Positions 7,887 to 18,203 are shown, counted from the stretch's first letter. The stretch is 64,000 bases of DNA from Microbacterium yannicii (GCF_024055635.1 NZ_JAMXMB010000008.1:208252-272251); one strand, 5' to 3'. Translations and numbers: made by a program. Notes: generated from the sequence alone by a model not told the origin.

Positions 7887-10800
7887 GACGAGACCCCCGT
7901 CCGTCCCACCGAGACGGTGAACGCGCCGCGGTTCGCGTACGTGCCCGCGTCGATCACCGCCTCGTACTCGACGGTCCCGTCGCTGTCGCCCGCTGCGATG
8001 AGCTGAGCGCCACCGGAGCGCACGGCGTGTGCGACCGCGAGCGTCTCACCGGCCACATTGGCGGCATCGAACGCCGCGGCGACCGCCTCGGCGTCGGCCG
8101 CGTCGTCGAAGAGAAGACCGAGCCGGATGCGGTCGCTGACGTCGAAGCCGGCCGCCTTGCGGGTGTCCTGCACGGCGCGGACGACGTCGCGAGCCAGTCC
8201 CTCGGCCTCGAGCTCGGGGGTGGTGGTGGTGTCCAGCAGGACGAAGCCCTCGCCCGAGAGCAGCGCGATCGCCGTGCCGTCCGCGACCCCGCCGGCCTCG
8301 AGGCTGAGGTCGTACTCCCCCTGCTGCAGCGCGATGCCGTCGACGACGACCCCGCCGTCCCGCTCCTCCCACAGGCCCGCCTTGGCGCCCGCGATGACGT
8401 GCTGCACCTGCTTGCCGAGGCGCGGACCCACCGCGCGCGCGTTGACGGTCAGGCGTCTGCTGATGCCGTACCGCGCCGACACGTCCTCGCCGAGCTCGAC
8501 GAGCTCGACAGACTTCACGTTGAGCTCGTCACGGAGGATGCCCTCGAACTGCCCGAGGGACGCGGCATCCGTCACCGCCACCGTCAAGGCCGGCAACGGC
8601 AGGCGCACGCGGCGACCTTCCTTCTTGCGCAGCGCGTTGGCGACGCTGGACGCCTCCCGCACGGCGTCCATGGCGGTGCGGATGTCGTCGGCGGCCGGGA
8701 AGGCGTCGGCGTCCGGCCAGTCCTGCAGATGGACGCTTCGTCCGCCGGTGAGGCCCTTCCAGACCTTCTCCGACACCAGCGGGATGAGCGGCGCCGCGAC
8801 GCGGGTCAGCGTCTCGAGCACCGTGTAGAGCGTGTCGAACGCCTCGGTGCTCTGGGGGTCGGACGGGTCCACCCCGACCCAGAAGCGGTCCCGCGAGCGG
8901 CGGATGTACCAGTTGGTCAGCGCCTCCGTGAAGTCTCGGAGCTTCGCCGCGGCGAGAGTCGAGTCCAGCGCGTCGAGGTCCACGGCGACGTCGCGGACGA
9001 GATCGCCGGTGAGCGCCAGGATGTACCGGTCGAGCACATCGGTGGAATCGGTGCGCCACGACGCCTGGTAGCCCTCGCCCACCGCGCCTGACCCCGTCGA
9101 CGTACCGCCGGAGGCGTTGGCGTAGGTGGCGAAGAAGTACCACGCGTTCCACAGCGGCAGCAGGAATTCGCGGACGCCCGCGCGGATGCCCTCCTCCGTG
9201 ACGATGAGGTTGCCGCCACGCAGGACCGAGCTCGACATGAGGAACCAGCGCATCGCGTCGGAGCCGTCGCGGTCGAAGACTTCGCTGACATCGGGATAGT
9301 TCTGCAGCGACTTGGACATCTTGAGCCCGTCGCTGCCGAGCACGATGCCGTGGCAGGACACGCCCGTGAACGCGGGCCGGTCGAACAGCGCGGTCGACAG
9401 CACATGCATCACGTAGAACCAGCCGCGGGTCTGCCCGATGTACTCGACGATGAAGTCGGCGGGCGAGTGCTCGTCGAACCACTGCTGGTTCTCGAACGGG
9501 TAGTGCACCTGCGCGTACGGCATCGAGCCCGAGTCGAACCAGACATCGAAGACGTCCTCGATGCGGCGCATCGTGCTCGTGCCGGTGGGGTCGTCGGGAT
9601 TCGGGCGCGTCAGGTCGTCGATGTACGGGCGGTGCAGATCGACCTCGCCCTGCGCGTTGCACGGGAGGCGGCCGAAGTCGCGCTCGAGGTCTTCGAGCGA
9701 GCCGTAGACGTCGACGCGAGGGTGCTCGGGGTCGTCGCTCTTCCACACCGGGATCGGCGAGCCCCAGTAGCGGTTGCGGCTGATCGACCAGTCGCGTGCG
9801 CCCTCGAGCCACTTGCCGAACTGGCCGTGCTTGACGTTCTGGGGCACCCAGGTGATCTGCTCGTTGTTGGCGAGCAGCCGGTCCTTGACGTCGGTGACGC
9901 GCACGAACCAGCTGGAGACGGCCCGGTAGATGAGCGGGTTGCGGCAGCGCCAGCAGTGCGGGTACGAGTGCTCGTAGCTCGCCTCGCGCAGCAGGCGGCC
10001 CGCCTGGCGGAGCAGGCGGATGAGCGGACGGTTCGCGTCCATCCACAGCTGGCCGGTGACGTCCGCCACCTGCGGCAGGAACCGTCCGCCGTCGTCGAGG
10101 CTCATGATGAGCGGGATGCCGGCGGCCTCGGTCACCCGCTGGTCGTCCTCACCGTAGGCCGGGGCCTGGTGGACGATGCCGGTGCCGTCGCCGGTCGTCA
10201 CGTAGTCGTCGACGAGGATGCGCCAGGCGCGCTCGGTGCCCCAGGTCGCGGCATCCGCGTAGTAGTCGAAGAGACGGTCATAGGTGACGTCTTCGAGGTC
10301 GGCACCGAGGATCGTCTGCTGGACCGCCGCGCGCGCGTCGTCCGCCGACTCGTAGCCGAGGTCCTTCGCGTACCCGGCGAGCAGCTCCTCGGCGAGGAGG
10401 TAGCGGTGCGACTCCGCTTCGGCGGGCTCGTCGTCGCGGTGCACGTCCGCAGCGCCGTGGGGGCCGCCGGGCACGACGACGTACCGGATGCCGGGACCGA
10501 CGGCGAGGGCGAAATTCGTGGGCAGCGTCCACGGCGTCGTCGTCCAGGCCAGCGCGCGCACCGCGGTGAGCCCGAGCGCTTCGGCCTTGAGCCCCGTCAG
10601 GGGGAACGTGATCGTCACGGACGGGTCCTGGCGCATCTTGTAGACGTCGTCGTCCATGCGCAGCTCGTGCGCGGAGAGCGGCGTCTCGTCGCGCCAGCAG
10701 TACGGCAGGACGCGGTGACCCTCGTAGGCCAGTCCCTTGTCGTAGATCGTCTTGAACGCCCACAGCACGGACTCCATGTAGGTGAGGTCCAGCGTCTTGT

Positions 10801-11287
10801 AGCCACGCTCGAAGTCCACCCAGCGTGCCTGCCGGGTGACGTAGTCCTCCCACTCGCGCGTGTACGCGAGCACGGATTCGCGGGATTTCGCGTTGAACGC
10901 CGCGATGCCCATCGCCTCGATCTCGCTCTTCTCGGTGATGCCGAGCTGCTTCATCGCCTCCAGCTCGGCGGGAAGGCCATGCGTGTCCCAGCCGAACACG
11001 CGGTCGACCTTCTTGCCGCGCATGGTCTGGAAGCGCGGGAAGAGGTCCTTGGCGTAGCCGGTGAGGAGGTGTCCGTAGTGCGGCAGGCCGTTGGCGAAAG
11101 GCGGGCCGTCATAGAAGACCCACTCGTCGGCGCCCTCGCGCTGATCGATCGACGCGCGGAAGGTCTGGTCGGCCTCCCAGAACGCGAGCGTCTCCCGCTC
11201 GATCTCGGGGAAGCGCGGGCTCGGGACGACTGCTGCAGGCGCCGCGTCGGCGGCGGGGCCGAAGGCGGAGGGGCGGGGGTAGGTCAT
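7883..11287 (-). CDS. ileS: Isoleucyl-tRNA synthetase
   Basis: Class I aminoacyl-tRNA synthetase of about 1134 residues that charges tRNA-Ile. The HIGH-type motif is HYGH at 70-73 in [16 protein letters not shown] and the KMSKS motif is at about 654-658 ([10 protein letters not shown]). A CP1 editing domain with [11 protein letters not shown] and a C-terminal anticodon-binding region are present. The form resembles the long eukaryote-like (type 2) IleRS that some bacteria carry, and it lacks an obvious C-terminal zinc finger. Two ATG codons in tandem (11290, 11287) follow GAGAG; the second has the better spacing. It is the first gene of the operon and lies behind a T-box leader. Confidence 0.95.
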   Translation of the reverse strand: MTYPRPSAFGPAADAAPAAVVPSPRFPEIERETLAFWEADQTFRASIDQREGADEWVFYDGPPFANGLPHYGHLLTGYAKDLFPRFQTMRGKKVDRVFGWDTHGLPAELEAMKQLGITEKSEIEAMGIAAFNAKSRESVLAYTREWEDYVTRQARWVDFERGYKTLDLTYMESVLWAFKTIYDKGLAYEGHRVLPYCWRDETPLSAHELRMDDDVYKMRQDPSVTITFPLTGLKAEALGLTAVRALAWTTTPWTLPTNFALAVGPGIRYVVVPGGPHGAADVHRDDEPAEAESHRYLLAEELLAGYAKDLGYESADDARAAVQQTILGADLEDVTYDRLFDYYADAATWGTERAWRILVDDYVTTGDGTGIVHQAPAYGEDDQRVTEAAGIPLIMSLDDGGRFLPQVADVTGQLWMDANRPLIRLLRQAGRLLREASYEHSYPHCWRCRNPLIYRAVSSWFVRVTDVKDRLLANNEQITWVPQNVKHGQFGKWLEGARDWSISRNRYWGSPIPVWKSDDPEHPRVDVYGSLEDLERDFGRLPCNAQGEVDLHRPYIDDLTRPNPDDPTGTSTMRRIEDVFDVWFDSGSMPYAQVHYPFENQQWFDEHSPADFIVEYIGQTRGWFYVMHVLSTALFDRPAFTGVSCHGIVLGSDGLKMSKSLQNYPDVSEVFDRDGSDAMRWFLMSSSVLRGGNLIVTEEGIRAGVREFLLPLWNAWYFFATYANASGGTSTGSGAVGEGYQASWRTDSTDVLDRYILALTGDLVRDVAVDLDALDSTLAAAKLRDFTEALTNWYIRRSRDRFWVGVDPSDPQSTEAFDTLYTVLETLTRVAAPLIPLVSEKVWKGLTGGRSVHLQDWPDADAFPAADDIRTAMDAVREASSVANALRKKEGRRVRLPLPALTVAVTDAASLGQFEGILRDELNVKSVELVELGEDVSARYGISRRLTVNARAVGPRLGKQVQHVIAGAKAGLWEERDGGVVVDGIALQQGEYDLSLEAGGVADGTAIALLSGEGFVLLDTTTTPELEAEGLARDVVRAVQDTRKAAGFDVSDRIRLGLLFDDAADAEAVAAAFDAANVAGETLAVAHAVRSGGAQLIAAGDSDGTVEYEAVIDAGTYANRGAFTVSVGRTGVSS

Positions 11288-11299
11288 CATCTCTCGCAG

Positions 11300-11530
11300 G
11301 TGCTCGCTCGTGTGCTTCCTGCCGGGACGATCCGCCTGGACGTGGATCCAGGTCGACCGCGGTACCACCCTGCGTTGACGGATGCCGGTCGCCCGGGCAT
11401 CCATCCCCTCTCACTGCGGCTGTGACGGGCCTGGCCCGCTCGGTTCTAATGGGGATTCCGCTCGCGCGGGGTCCTGTTCTTCCGAGAGCTCCCCGGTGAT
11501 GGCCGGATCGACGCTGTGCAACGAGTCTAC
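11300..11530 (-). promoter_or_regulatory. T-box riboswitch leader of ileS
   Basis: On the minus strand the T-box core AGGGTGGTACCGCG is present at 11358-11371, preceded by AACGC. About 120 bases upstream lies GGCCATCACCGGGGAGC (about 11487-11503), which supplies an ATC isoleucine specifier in a stem-loop context, followed by GGAAGAACAGGA. No terminator hairpin with a U-tract separates the core from the start codon. The layout therefore fits the translational actinobacterial type, in which uncharged tRNA-Ile frees the ribosome-binding site. A TAGACT hexamer near 11524-11529 is a candidate -10. An inverted pair GGATGCC/GGCATCC (11380-11402) probably forms one of the middle stems. Confidence 0.9.
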
Positions 11531-11599
11531 CGTGGCTCCGCAAGGGGGAATGCGGAGCACGGCGACGAGGTTTCTGGACTCGTGCCAAGATTGACATCC

Positions 11600-12946
11600 G
11601 TGACCGCAGCCGCACCCGAATCCGCTCTGGTTCCCGAATCCGCCCCCACGCGCCGCGTCGCCTGGGCATCGATGGTGGGGACCTCGCTGGAGTCCTTCGA
11701 TTTCTACCTGTTCGCCTACTTCTCGGCGTTCTTCGTCGGGCCGCTCTTCTTCGATCCGCTCGGGGAGTTCGGTGCCACCAGCGCGGCGTTCCTGACGATC
11801 GCACTGGCCTTCGTCGTGCGCCCCATCGGCGCCGTGATCTTCGGGTACATGGGCGACCGCGTCGGGCGCAGGGCCACCCTGCTGTGGACGGTCGGCATCA
11901 TGGGCGTCGCGACGGGCCTCATCGGCCTGCTGCCGACCTACGCCCAAGCGGGCTGGCTCGGGGCAGTGCTCCTGATCCTGCTGCGCATCGTGCAAGGGCT
12001 GTCGCTGGGCGGCGAATGGGGCGGCTCGATCCTCATCGCCACCGAGAACTCCGGTCCGGTCAAGCGCGCGTTCTATGCTGCGATCCCCCAGCTCGGCTCG
12101 CCCGTCGGCTCCATCCTGTCGGCCGCGGTCTTCATCGTCCTCACGGCGGTGCTTCCCGCCGAGCAGATCGCGGAGTGGGGATGGCGCATCCCGTTCCTGC
12201 TCGCCGTTCCGCTGCTGCTGGTCTCGCTCTACCTGCGGTGGTCGATCTCCGAGACGCCGGTGTTCGAAGGCGTCGTCGCCGAGGGCCGCCGCGACCGCAT
12301 CCCGTTCGTCACGATGTTCGCGAAGCGCCCCGGCGCGATGGCGATCGCGATCGGCGCCGCGCTGCTGGGCATCGGGTCGTACTCGCTGATGAACACCTAC
12401 ACCGTCAACTACGGCGTCGAGCAGCTCGGCTTCAGCTTCCAGGATCTTCTCGTCGCCACCACCATCGGCGGCCTGCTGCAACTCGTGACGATCCCGCTGT
12501 TCGGACGATGGGCGTCGCGGATCGGCTCCGCGCGCGTCGTGCTGTGGGGTGCGCTGGGCACGCTCCTCATCGCGTTCCCGATGTACTTCCTCCTCCAGTT
12601 CGCCACGTTCCCGATCCTGGTCGCGACGATGATCGTCGGCGGCATCCTGCCGACGATGGCATGGGCGGCCCTGGGCGGCCTGATGAACGATCTCTTCCCC
12701 GACCGCTTCCGGTACTCGGCGCTGTCGTTCGCGTACGCCCTCGCCGCGACGATCAGCGGCTTCGTGCCCTTCCTCACGCTCGCCCTCGGCGAGGCAACGG
12801 ACTACGCGTGGTGGCACCCCGGCGTGATCCTGGCGATCATGTCGGCGGTCACCCTCGTGTCCGCGTGGGCCGCCGCGCGACGCCCGGTCGAGCCGGAACT
12901 GGCGACCGACCCGGCCAGCGCGACGACCGCGACCGTCGCGGCCTGA
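11600..12946 (+). CDS. MFS transporter, metabolite:H+ symporter type
   Basis: Twelve-helix transporter of 448 residues in the MHS subfamily (relatives of ProP, ShiA and KgtP), which import organic acids or osmolytes with protons. Visible signatures: SFDFYLFAYFSAFFVGPLFF in helix 1, GYMGDRVGRRATLL between helices 2 and 3, and RIVQGLSLGGEWGGS in helix 4. The substrate cannot be inferred. The GTG at 11600 is preferred, with AAGATT seven bases upstream as a possible -10 of a leaderless message. The gene is divergent from ileS and ends just before a strong palindromic hairpin. Confidence 0.88.
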   Translation: MTAAAPESALVPESAPTRRVAWASMVGTSLESFDFYLFAYFSAFFVGPLFFDPLGEFGATSAAFLTIALAFVVRPIGAVIFGYMGDRVGRRATLLWTVGIMGVATGLIGLLPTYAQAGWLGAVLLILLRIVQGLSLGGEWGGSILIATENSGPVKRAFYAAIPQLGSPVGSILSAAVFIVLTAVLPAEQIAEWGWRIPFLLAVPLLLVSLYLRWSISETPVFEGVVAEGRRDRIPFVTMFAKRPGAMAIAIGAALLGIGSYSLMNTYTVNYGVEQLGFSFQDLLVATTIGGLLQLVTIPLFGRWASRIGSARVVLWGALGTLLIAFPMYFLLQFATFPILVATMIVGGILPTMAWAALGGLMNDLFPDRFRYSALSFAYALAATISGFVPFLTLALGEATDYAWWHPGVILAIMSAVTLVSAWAAARRPVEPELATDPASATTATVAA

Positions 12947-12968
12947 GTCGACACGCCCCCGGAACGGG

Positions 12969-12993
12969 CGGATGCCGCGGCCCGCGGCATCCG
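12969..12993. terminator. Palindromic hairpin between MFS gene and valS
   Basis: Perfect 12-bp arms CGGATGCCGCGG and CCGCGGCATCCG with a single base between them, starting 22 bases after the MFS stop codon. It would act as a terminator for that gene and contains the over-represented GGATGCC word on both strands. Confidence 0.65.
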
Positions 12994-13094
12994 TCCGCTT
13001 CTCGAGGTGCGATCGGCCCGGGCTAGAATCGAGCGACATCCCACACTCAGGCACGCTCACACAGTGCCGCACATATCGCTCGAGGAGTCCTGCC

Positions 13095-15689
13095 ATGACC
13101 GACGCCCGCCCCGCACAGGGATCGATCCCCGACAAGCCCGCGCTGGAAGGCCTCGAAGACAAGTGGGATGCCGCGTGGTCGGCGCAGGGAACGTACCTGT
13201 TCGACCGCGTCCGCGCCGCCCAGGTGGGCCGCGACGGCGTCTACTCGGTCGACACTCCCCCGCCGACCGCGTCGGGCAGCCTGCACATCGGTCACGTGTT
13301 CTCGTTCACGCACACCGACCTCAAGGTGCGGTACGAGCGGATGCGCGGCAAGACGGTGTTCTACCCGATGGGCTGGGACGACAACGGTCTGCCCACCGAG
13401 CGCCGCGTACAGAACTACTACGGCGTGCGCTGCGACCCGTCGCTCGCGTACGAGCCCGACTTCACGCCGCCCTTCGAGGGCGGCGACAACAAGTCCAGCC
13501 GCGCCGCCGATCAGATCCCGGTCAGCCGCCGCAACTTCATCGAGCTCTGCGAGAGGCTGACGGTCGAGGACGAGAAGCACTTCGAGGCGCTGTTCCGCCA
13601 GCTCGGGCTCAGCGTCGACTGGACTCAGACCTACCGCACCATCTCGGACGACACGATCCGCACGAGCCAGCGTGCGTTCCTGCGCAACCTCGAGCGAGGC
13701 GAGGCGTACCAGGACCTGGCCCCCACGATGTGGGACATCGACTTCCGCACGGCGATCGCCCAGGCCGAACTCGAAGAGCGCGAGCAGCCCGCCGCGTTCC
13801 ATCGCATCGCGTTCCACAAGGCGGACGGGTCGGGCGATGTGCACATCGAGACGACGCGGCCGGAGCTGCTCGCGGCGTGCGTGGCCCTGGTCGCGCACCC
13901 CGACGACGAGCGCTACCAGCCGCTCTTCGGCACCACCGTGCGCACTCCGCTCTTCGAGGTCGAGGTGCCCGTGGTCGCCCATCCCCTCGCTCAGCCCGAC
14001 AAGGGCTCGGGCATCGCGATGATCTGCACCTTCGGCGACGTGACCGACATCATCTGGTGGCGTGAGCTGAATCTTCCGAACCGCACCATCCTCGGCCTCG
14101 ACGGTCGCATCGTCACCGATGCTCCGGATGTGATCGTCACCGATGCGGGCAAGGCTGCCTATGCCGAGCTGGCGGGCAAGACGGTGTTCAGCGCGAAGAA
14201 GCGCGTGGTGGAGCTGCTGCAGGAGTCCGGCGAGCTCATCGGCGACCCGAAGCCCTTCACGCACGTCGTGAAGTTCTACGAGAAGGGCGATCGCCCGATG
14301 GAGATCGTCTCGACCCGCCAGTGGTACATCCGCAACGGCGCCCGCGACGAGGCCCTCCGCGAGAAGCTCATCACGCTCGGGAAGCAGATGTCGTGGCACC
14401 CGGACTTCATGCGGGTGCGGTTCGAGAACTGGACCAACGGCCTCACCGGCGACTGGCTCGTGTCGCGCCAGCGCTTCTTCGGCGTGCCGATCCCGGTCTG
14501 GTACGGGCTCGACGAGAACGGCGAGCGCGACTACGACCGCGTCATCACGCCCGACGACGCGTCGCTGCCCGTCGACCCCTCCACCGACGTGCCGGCCGGA
14601 TACTCGGCCGACCAGCGCGGGGTGCCGGGCGGCTTCGAGGGTGAGAACGACATCTTCGACACCTGGGCGACCTCGTCGCTGACCCCGCAGCTCGCCGGCG
14701 GCTGGGAGCGCGACCCCGAGCTCTGGAACCTCGTCGCCCCGTTCGACATGCGCCCCCAGGGTCAGGACATCATCCGCACGTGGCTGTTCTCCACCCTGCT
14801 GCGCAGCGCCCTCGAGGATGACCGCGCACCGTGGACGGATGCCGCGATCTCGGGGTTCATCGTGGATCCCGACCGCAAGAAGATGTCGAAGTCCAAGGGC
14901 AACGTCGTCACCCCGGCCGACATCCTCTCCCAGCACGGCTCGGATGCGGTGCGCTACTGGGCGGCTTCGAGCCGCCTCGGCACCGATGCGGCGTTCGATC
15001 CCCAGAACCCGACGCAGGTGAAGATCGGCCGGCGTCTGGCGATCAAGGTGCTCAACGCGGCCAAGTTCGTGCTGTCGTTCCCCGCTGCCGCGGGTGCGGA
15101 GGTCACCCACGCCCTGGACGCGTCGATGCTGACGGCGCTCGACGCCGTCGTGCGCGACGCCACCAAGGCCCTCGACGCGTACGACCACGCGCGTGCCCTC
15201 GAGCTCACCGAATCGTTCTTCTGGACGTTCTGCGACGACTACCTCGAGCTGGTCAAGGAGCGCGCCTACAACCAGGCCGACGTGGGTCAGGCGTCCGCGG
15301 CACTCGCGCTGCGCATCGCGCTGTCGACGCTGCTGCGCCTGTTCGCGCCTGTGCTGTCGTTCGCGACGGAGGAGTCGTGGTCGTGGTTCAACGAGGGCTC
15401 GGTCCACAACGCGGCGTGGCCCGAGCCGCTCGGCATCGACGGCGACCCGGCAGTGCTCAAGATCGTCGGCGAGGCGCTGATCGGCGTCCGCCGTGCGAAG
15501 ACCGAGGCGAAGGTGTCGCAGAAGGCGGAGGTGTCGCACGTCACGATCGCGGCCCCCGTCGACGCGATAGCCGCCCTCCGGCTGGCGGAAGGCGATCTGA
15601 AGGCCGTCGGGCGGATCGCCGAGATCCGCTACGAGGAGGCCGACGCCCTGTCGGTCACCGAGATCGTGCTCGCCCCGCAGGAGGACTGA
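13095..15689 (+). CDS. valS: Valyl-tRNA synthetase (archaeal-type)
   Basis: Class I synthetase of 864 residues that charges tRNA-Val. HIGH is at 64-67 (GSLHIGHVFS) and KMSKS at about 595-599 (RKKMSKSKGN). The stretch FYPMGWDDNGLPTERRV after HIGH is the form found in archaeal and rickettsial enzymes; the usual bacterial form has DHAGIATQ here. The C-terminal coiled-coil arm of bacterial ValRS is also missing, as expected for this shorter type. Start is ATG 13095 with AGGAG eight bases upstream. A TAGAAT hexamer at 13023-13028 is a likely -10, giving a leader of about 60 bases. The stop is followed one base later by a small gene. Confidence 0.95.
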   Translation: MTDARPAQGSIPDKPALEGLEDKWDAAWSAQGTYLFDRVRAAQVGRDGVYSVDTPPPTASGSLHIGHVFSFTHTDLKVRYERMRGKTVFYPMGWDDNGLPTERRVQNYYGVRCDPSLAYEPDFTPPFEGGDNKSSRAADQIPVSRRNFIELCERLTVEDEKHFEALFRQLGLSVDWTQTYRTISDDTIRTSQRAFLRNLERGEAYQDLAPTMWDIDFRTAIAQAELEEREQPAAFHRIAFHKADGSGDVHIETTRPELLAACVALVAHPDDERYQPLFGTTVRTPLFEVEVPVVAHPLAQPDKGSGIAMICTFGDVTDIIWWRELNLPNRTILGLDGRIVTDAPDVIVTDAGKAAYAELAGKTVFSAKKRVVELLQESGELIGDPKPFTHVVKFYEKGDRPMEIVSTRQWYIRNGARDEALREKLITLGKQMSWHPDFMRVRFENWTNGLTGDWLVSRQRFFGVPIPVWYGLDENGERDYDRVITPDDASLPVDPSTDVPAGYSADQRGVPGGFEGENDIFDTWATSSLTPQLAGGWERDPELWNLVAPFDMRPQGQDIIRTWLFSTLLRSALEDDRAPWTDAAISGFIVDPDRKKMSKSKGNVVTPADILSQHGSDAVRYWAASSRLGTDAAFDPQNPTQVKIGRRLAIKVLNAAKFVLSFPAAAGAEVTHALDASMLTALDAVVRDATKALDAYDHARALELTESFFWTFCDDYLELVKERAYNQADVGQASAALALRIALSTLLRLFAPVLSFATEESWSWFNEGSVHNAAWPEPLGIDGDPAVLKIVGEALIGVRRAKTEAKVSQKAEVSHVTIAAPVDAIAALRLAEGDLKAVGRIAEIRYEEADALSVTEIVLAPQED

Positions 15690-15690
15690 C

Positions 15691-15939
15691 ATGCAGCTGG
15701 GAACCCGCTGGACCTCGGGCGACGAACCGCCTCAGGCCGTACCCGAGGCGCTGCGGCACGGCATCCACGCGGTCGACGCGACGATCCCGCTCGACCAGCT
15801 CGGTCAGCCGCGTCCGCGTTGGACGCTGACCTGGCTCGAGGGCAGACCGATCGCGGAGCTCGACACCGGCGTCATCGTGACGCTCGACGCGGACGGCCAC
15901 GCCGTCGCGCGGAACGATCCGGAGGACGGCTTCGGCTAG
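15691..15939 (+). CDS. Small conserved-looking hypothetical protein after valS
   Basis: Protein of 82 residues beginning MQLGTRWTSGDEPP. The middle part WTLTWLEGRPIAELDTGV reads as a beta-rich segment with an acidic C terminus, and there is no signal peptide or membrane segment. The ATG lies one base after the valS stop codon, with GGAGGA at the end of valS serving as ribosome-binding site, so it should be co-translated with valS. I do not recognise the family. Codon use (GC-rich third positions) agrees with a real gene. Confidence 0.7.
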   Translation: MQLGTRWTSGDEPPQAVPEALRHGIHAVDATIPLDQLGQPRPRWTLTWLEGRPIAELDTGVIVTLDADGHAVARNDPEDGFG

Positions 15940-15948
15940 ACGTCGAGC

Positions 15949-17328
15949 TCACTCCTCGGGCGCGTTGTGCGTCGAGGCCGAGAGCAGCAGCCGCACCGCG
16001 ACGGCCGTCGCGACCAGCGTCACGCCCGCGGCCAGCAGGAAGGGCAGCCGCAGATCGATGCGTGCCACCCAGCCGCCGAGCAGCGTCGCGAACGGGAAGA
16101 TGCCCCAGGTGAGGGTGCGGCTGATGCCGAGGACTCGACCGAACAGGTGCCCGGGCACGATCCTCTGGCGCAGCGCGCCCCACGGCACGTTCCAGATCGA
16201 CACCGCCGCTGCCATGGTGGCGTAGGCGATGGTCGCCGAGATCGCCTCCGGCGCGGCCCACACGCCGGCGAGCCCGATCGCGGCGACGATGTTGGCGCCG
16301 AGCATGACCTTGCCGCGTCCGAACTTCGCGACGAGCGACGCCGCGGCGAGCGAGCCGCCGAGGCCGCCCAGCCCGATCCCCGCCGTCACGAGTCCGATGG
16401 CCGCCGGTGCGACGCCGTGCACATCGAGGAAGTACAGGAACACCGGCGCCTGGGCGAAGGCGAACGCACAGCCGACGATCGAGGTGAAGACGACCATCGA
16501 ACGCAGGAACCGGTGCCGCCAGAGATAGACGAGCGCTTCACGGGCCGACACGTTCGACGGTGCGGATGCCTCGACGTCGGCGGTCGCGTCGACCTCGGGG
16601 CCCATGTCGGCCGCCGCGAGCGGCTCTCCCGCGGCGACACCGGCCTCTGCCCTCGCTGCTGCACTGCCGCCGGGCGTGCGGTCCGCCCGGAGGGGACGCG
16701 CGGCCGACAGCGGCAGCATCACGGCGAGGACGATGGGGATGAGATAGCCTGCGGCGCCCACCCAGAGCGGCAGCGCCAGCGCGACGGCGAACAGGACGCC
16801 GCCGATCGGCGAGGCGATGAAGCTGTCGATCGTGATCTGCGCCGCCTGCAGCCAGCCGTTGGCTCGATCCAGTGCGGGACGCTGCACGACGCTGGGGACG
16901 ATGGAGTTCGTCGCATTGTCGAAGAGCGTCTCGCCCAGGCCGAACACCAGCACACCGGCGAACAGCCACCAGATGTCGATGGCACCCGCGACCGTGAGTG
17001 CTGCGAGCCCGACGGCCGCGAGCCCGCGAAGCCCGTTGGCGATCGCCATGATCCATCGGCGGTCGAACCGATCGACGATCATGCCCGCGGGCAGTCCGAA
17101 GACCAGCCAGGGCAGGAACGCCAGGGCGCCGAGTGCGGAGATGGCGAGGGGGTCGCGGGTGAGCGTCGTCGCGATGAGCGGCACGGCGACGCGCCCCACT
17201 CCGTCGGCCAGGTTGCTGAAGGCCGCCGCCGTCCACAGCTTGCCGAAATCGCGGCCGAGCGGGACCTTGCCTGCGCGGCCGACCGGCGATCCGGTCTTCG
17301 CCACCGCGGTGTCGGTGCTCTCGCTCAT
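15949..17328 (-). CDS. MFS exporter (EntS/MFS_3-like)
   Basis: Twelve-helix major facilitator of 459 residues, resembling the EntS group of exporters for siderophores, drugs or macrolides. Features include [20 protein letters not shown] in helix 1, [17 protein letters not shown] in the helix 2-3 loop, and a long Ala/Glu-rich cytoplasmic loop around residues 205-260. Its ATG overlaps the stop of the 76-residue gene upstream by four bases. It is the third gene of a regulator / small protein / exporter operon, which points to an inducible efflux system with an unknown inducer. Confidence 0.87.
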   Translation of the reverse strand: MSESTDTAVAKTGSPVGRAGKVPLGRDFGKLWTAAAFSNLADGVGRVAVPLIATTLTRDPLAISALGALAFLPWLVFGLPAGMIVDRFDRRWIMAIANGLRGLAAVGLAALTVAGAIDIWWLFAGVLVFGLGETLFDNATNSIVPSVVQRPALDRANGWLQAAQITIDSFIASPIGGVLFAVALALPLWVGAAGYLIPIVLAVMLPLSAARPLRADRTPGGSAAARAEAGVAAGEPLAAADMGPEVDATADVEASAPSNVSAREALVYLWRHRFLRSMVVFTSIVGCAFAFAQAPVFLYFLDVHGVAPAAIGLVTAGIGLGGLGGSLAAASLVAKFGRGKVMLGANIVAAIGLAGVWAAPEAISATIAYATMAAAVSIWNVPWGALRQRIVPGHLFGRVLGISRTLTWGIFPFATLLGGWVARIDLRLPFLLAAGVTLVATAVAVRLLLSASTHNAPEE

Positions 17329-17555
17329 CGCGGGAGGATCCCGATGGCTGCGAGCGCCTCGGCCTCGCGCCGTGCGCCGCTCGCGGCGGCCTGTGCGGTC
17401 AGGGCGCGGCGTCGTTCGGCGCCGACCCGACGTTCCACCCGTGCCAGGACGAAGGCGTCGATGGCGGCCGCCGCGCGCAGCAGGGTGCGGTCGAAGCGGG
17501 TGGCGGGTGTCACGAAGCCGTGCCGTGCCGCTTCGCCTGCGGTGATGGTGGTCAT
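17325..17555 (-). CDS. Small basic helical protein between regulator and exporter
   Basis: Protein of 76 residues beginning [20 protein letters not shown]. It is rich in Ala and Arg and predicted mostly helical, with no signal peptide, no membrane segment and no cysteine. It has an excellent ribosome-binding site, AGGAGG six bases before ATG 17555. Both ends overlap neighbouring genes by ATGA, so it is locked into the operon. I do not recognise a family. A role linked to the exporter or to the regulator is possible but unproven. Confidence 0.75.
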   Translation of the reverse strand: MTTITAGEAARHGFVTPATRFDRTLLRAAAAIDAFVLARVERRVGAERRRALTAQAAASGARREAEALAAIGILPR

Positions 17556-18187
17556 GACTGTCCTCCTAGTTCTGGGAGCGGGAACAGATCTGCCCGGATG
17601 GTGACGGGGCGGACGCTCTCGCCGGTCTGGTTGCGGTTGTTCTCCACGGCCTCGTCGATCAGGGCCATGATCTTGAGAGCGAGCTCTTTGCTCTGCTCCG
17701 GCGTGAGTCGGGCGGTCGCCGTCGAGATGAGCGTTCCGTCCTGCCAGCTCTCGTCCTCGCCGGCGATGCCCCGGTTGATGAAGTCGAGCAGCTGATCGTT
17801 GCGGTTGCGCAGGAACTCGGTCATCACGACCTGCGTCGCAGCGCGGCCGGCGGGGGTCGCCATCGCGGAGGGGTTCGCGAATGAGACACCGCCGACGGGA
17901 CGCTCCCACCACCGCTCCCGGCCGGTGCCGCGATCGGCGGCCTCGCGGATCAGATCCTGCTTGGCGAGGGCCCGCAGGTGATAGCTCGTGGAGCCGCTGG
18001 ACTCCCCCAGCCGCTCGGCCAGCGAACTGGCCGTCTGCGGACCGTACTGGCTGAGGATGTCGTAGATCCTCACCCGGAGCGGGTGCGCCAGCGCACGGAG
18101 GGCACCGGAGTCGAGGACCCGATCCTGGTTGCGGTGCTGCTCGCTGCGGGCGGCGGCATCCGATTCGTGCGCCTCGTTCTCTGCCAT
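17552..18187 (-). CDS. ArsR-type winged-helix transcriptional regulator
   Basis: Regulator of 211 residues. After a 30-residue polar N terminus comes a winged-helix domain, about 33-100: [20 protein letters not shown], then [23 protein letters not shown] as the recognition helix-turn-helix. The C-terminal half has no metal-binding cysteines, so it is probably a ligand-responsive member of the PadR/ArsR-like type (HTH_20). ATG 18187 is six bases from TATTCT (18194-18199), with TTGCAA 17 bases further upstream: a near-ideal leaderless promoter. A palindrome lies between the -10 and -35 elements, so autorepression is very likely. Confidence 0.9.
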   Translation of the reverse strand: MAENEAHESDAAARSEQHRNQDRVLDSGALRALAHPLRVRIYDILSQYGPQTASSLAERLGESSGSTSYHLRALAKQDLIREAADRGTGRERWWERPVGGVSFANPSAMATPAGRAATQVVMTEFLRNRNDQLLDFINRGIAGEDESWQDGTLISTATARLTPEQSKELALKIMALIDEAVENNRNQTGESVRPVTIRADLFPLPELGGQS

Positions 18188-18203
18188 GGCCCCAGAATAG
18201 CCA

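Noticed and set aside
9350..11425. Long plus-strand open frame opposite ileS
   Set aside because: Antisense shadow of a clear synthetase gene; crosses the T-box leader and has no protein motif.
13047..15692. Very long open frame antisense to valS
   Set aside because: It mirrors the valS codons in a GC-rich genome, has a low-complexity Arg/Asp/Val composition and no recognisable domain, and the valS reading is certain.
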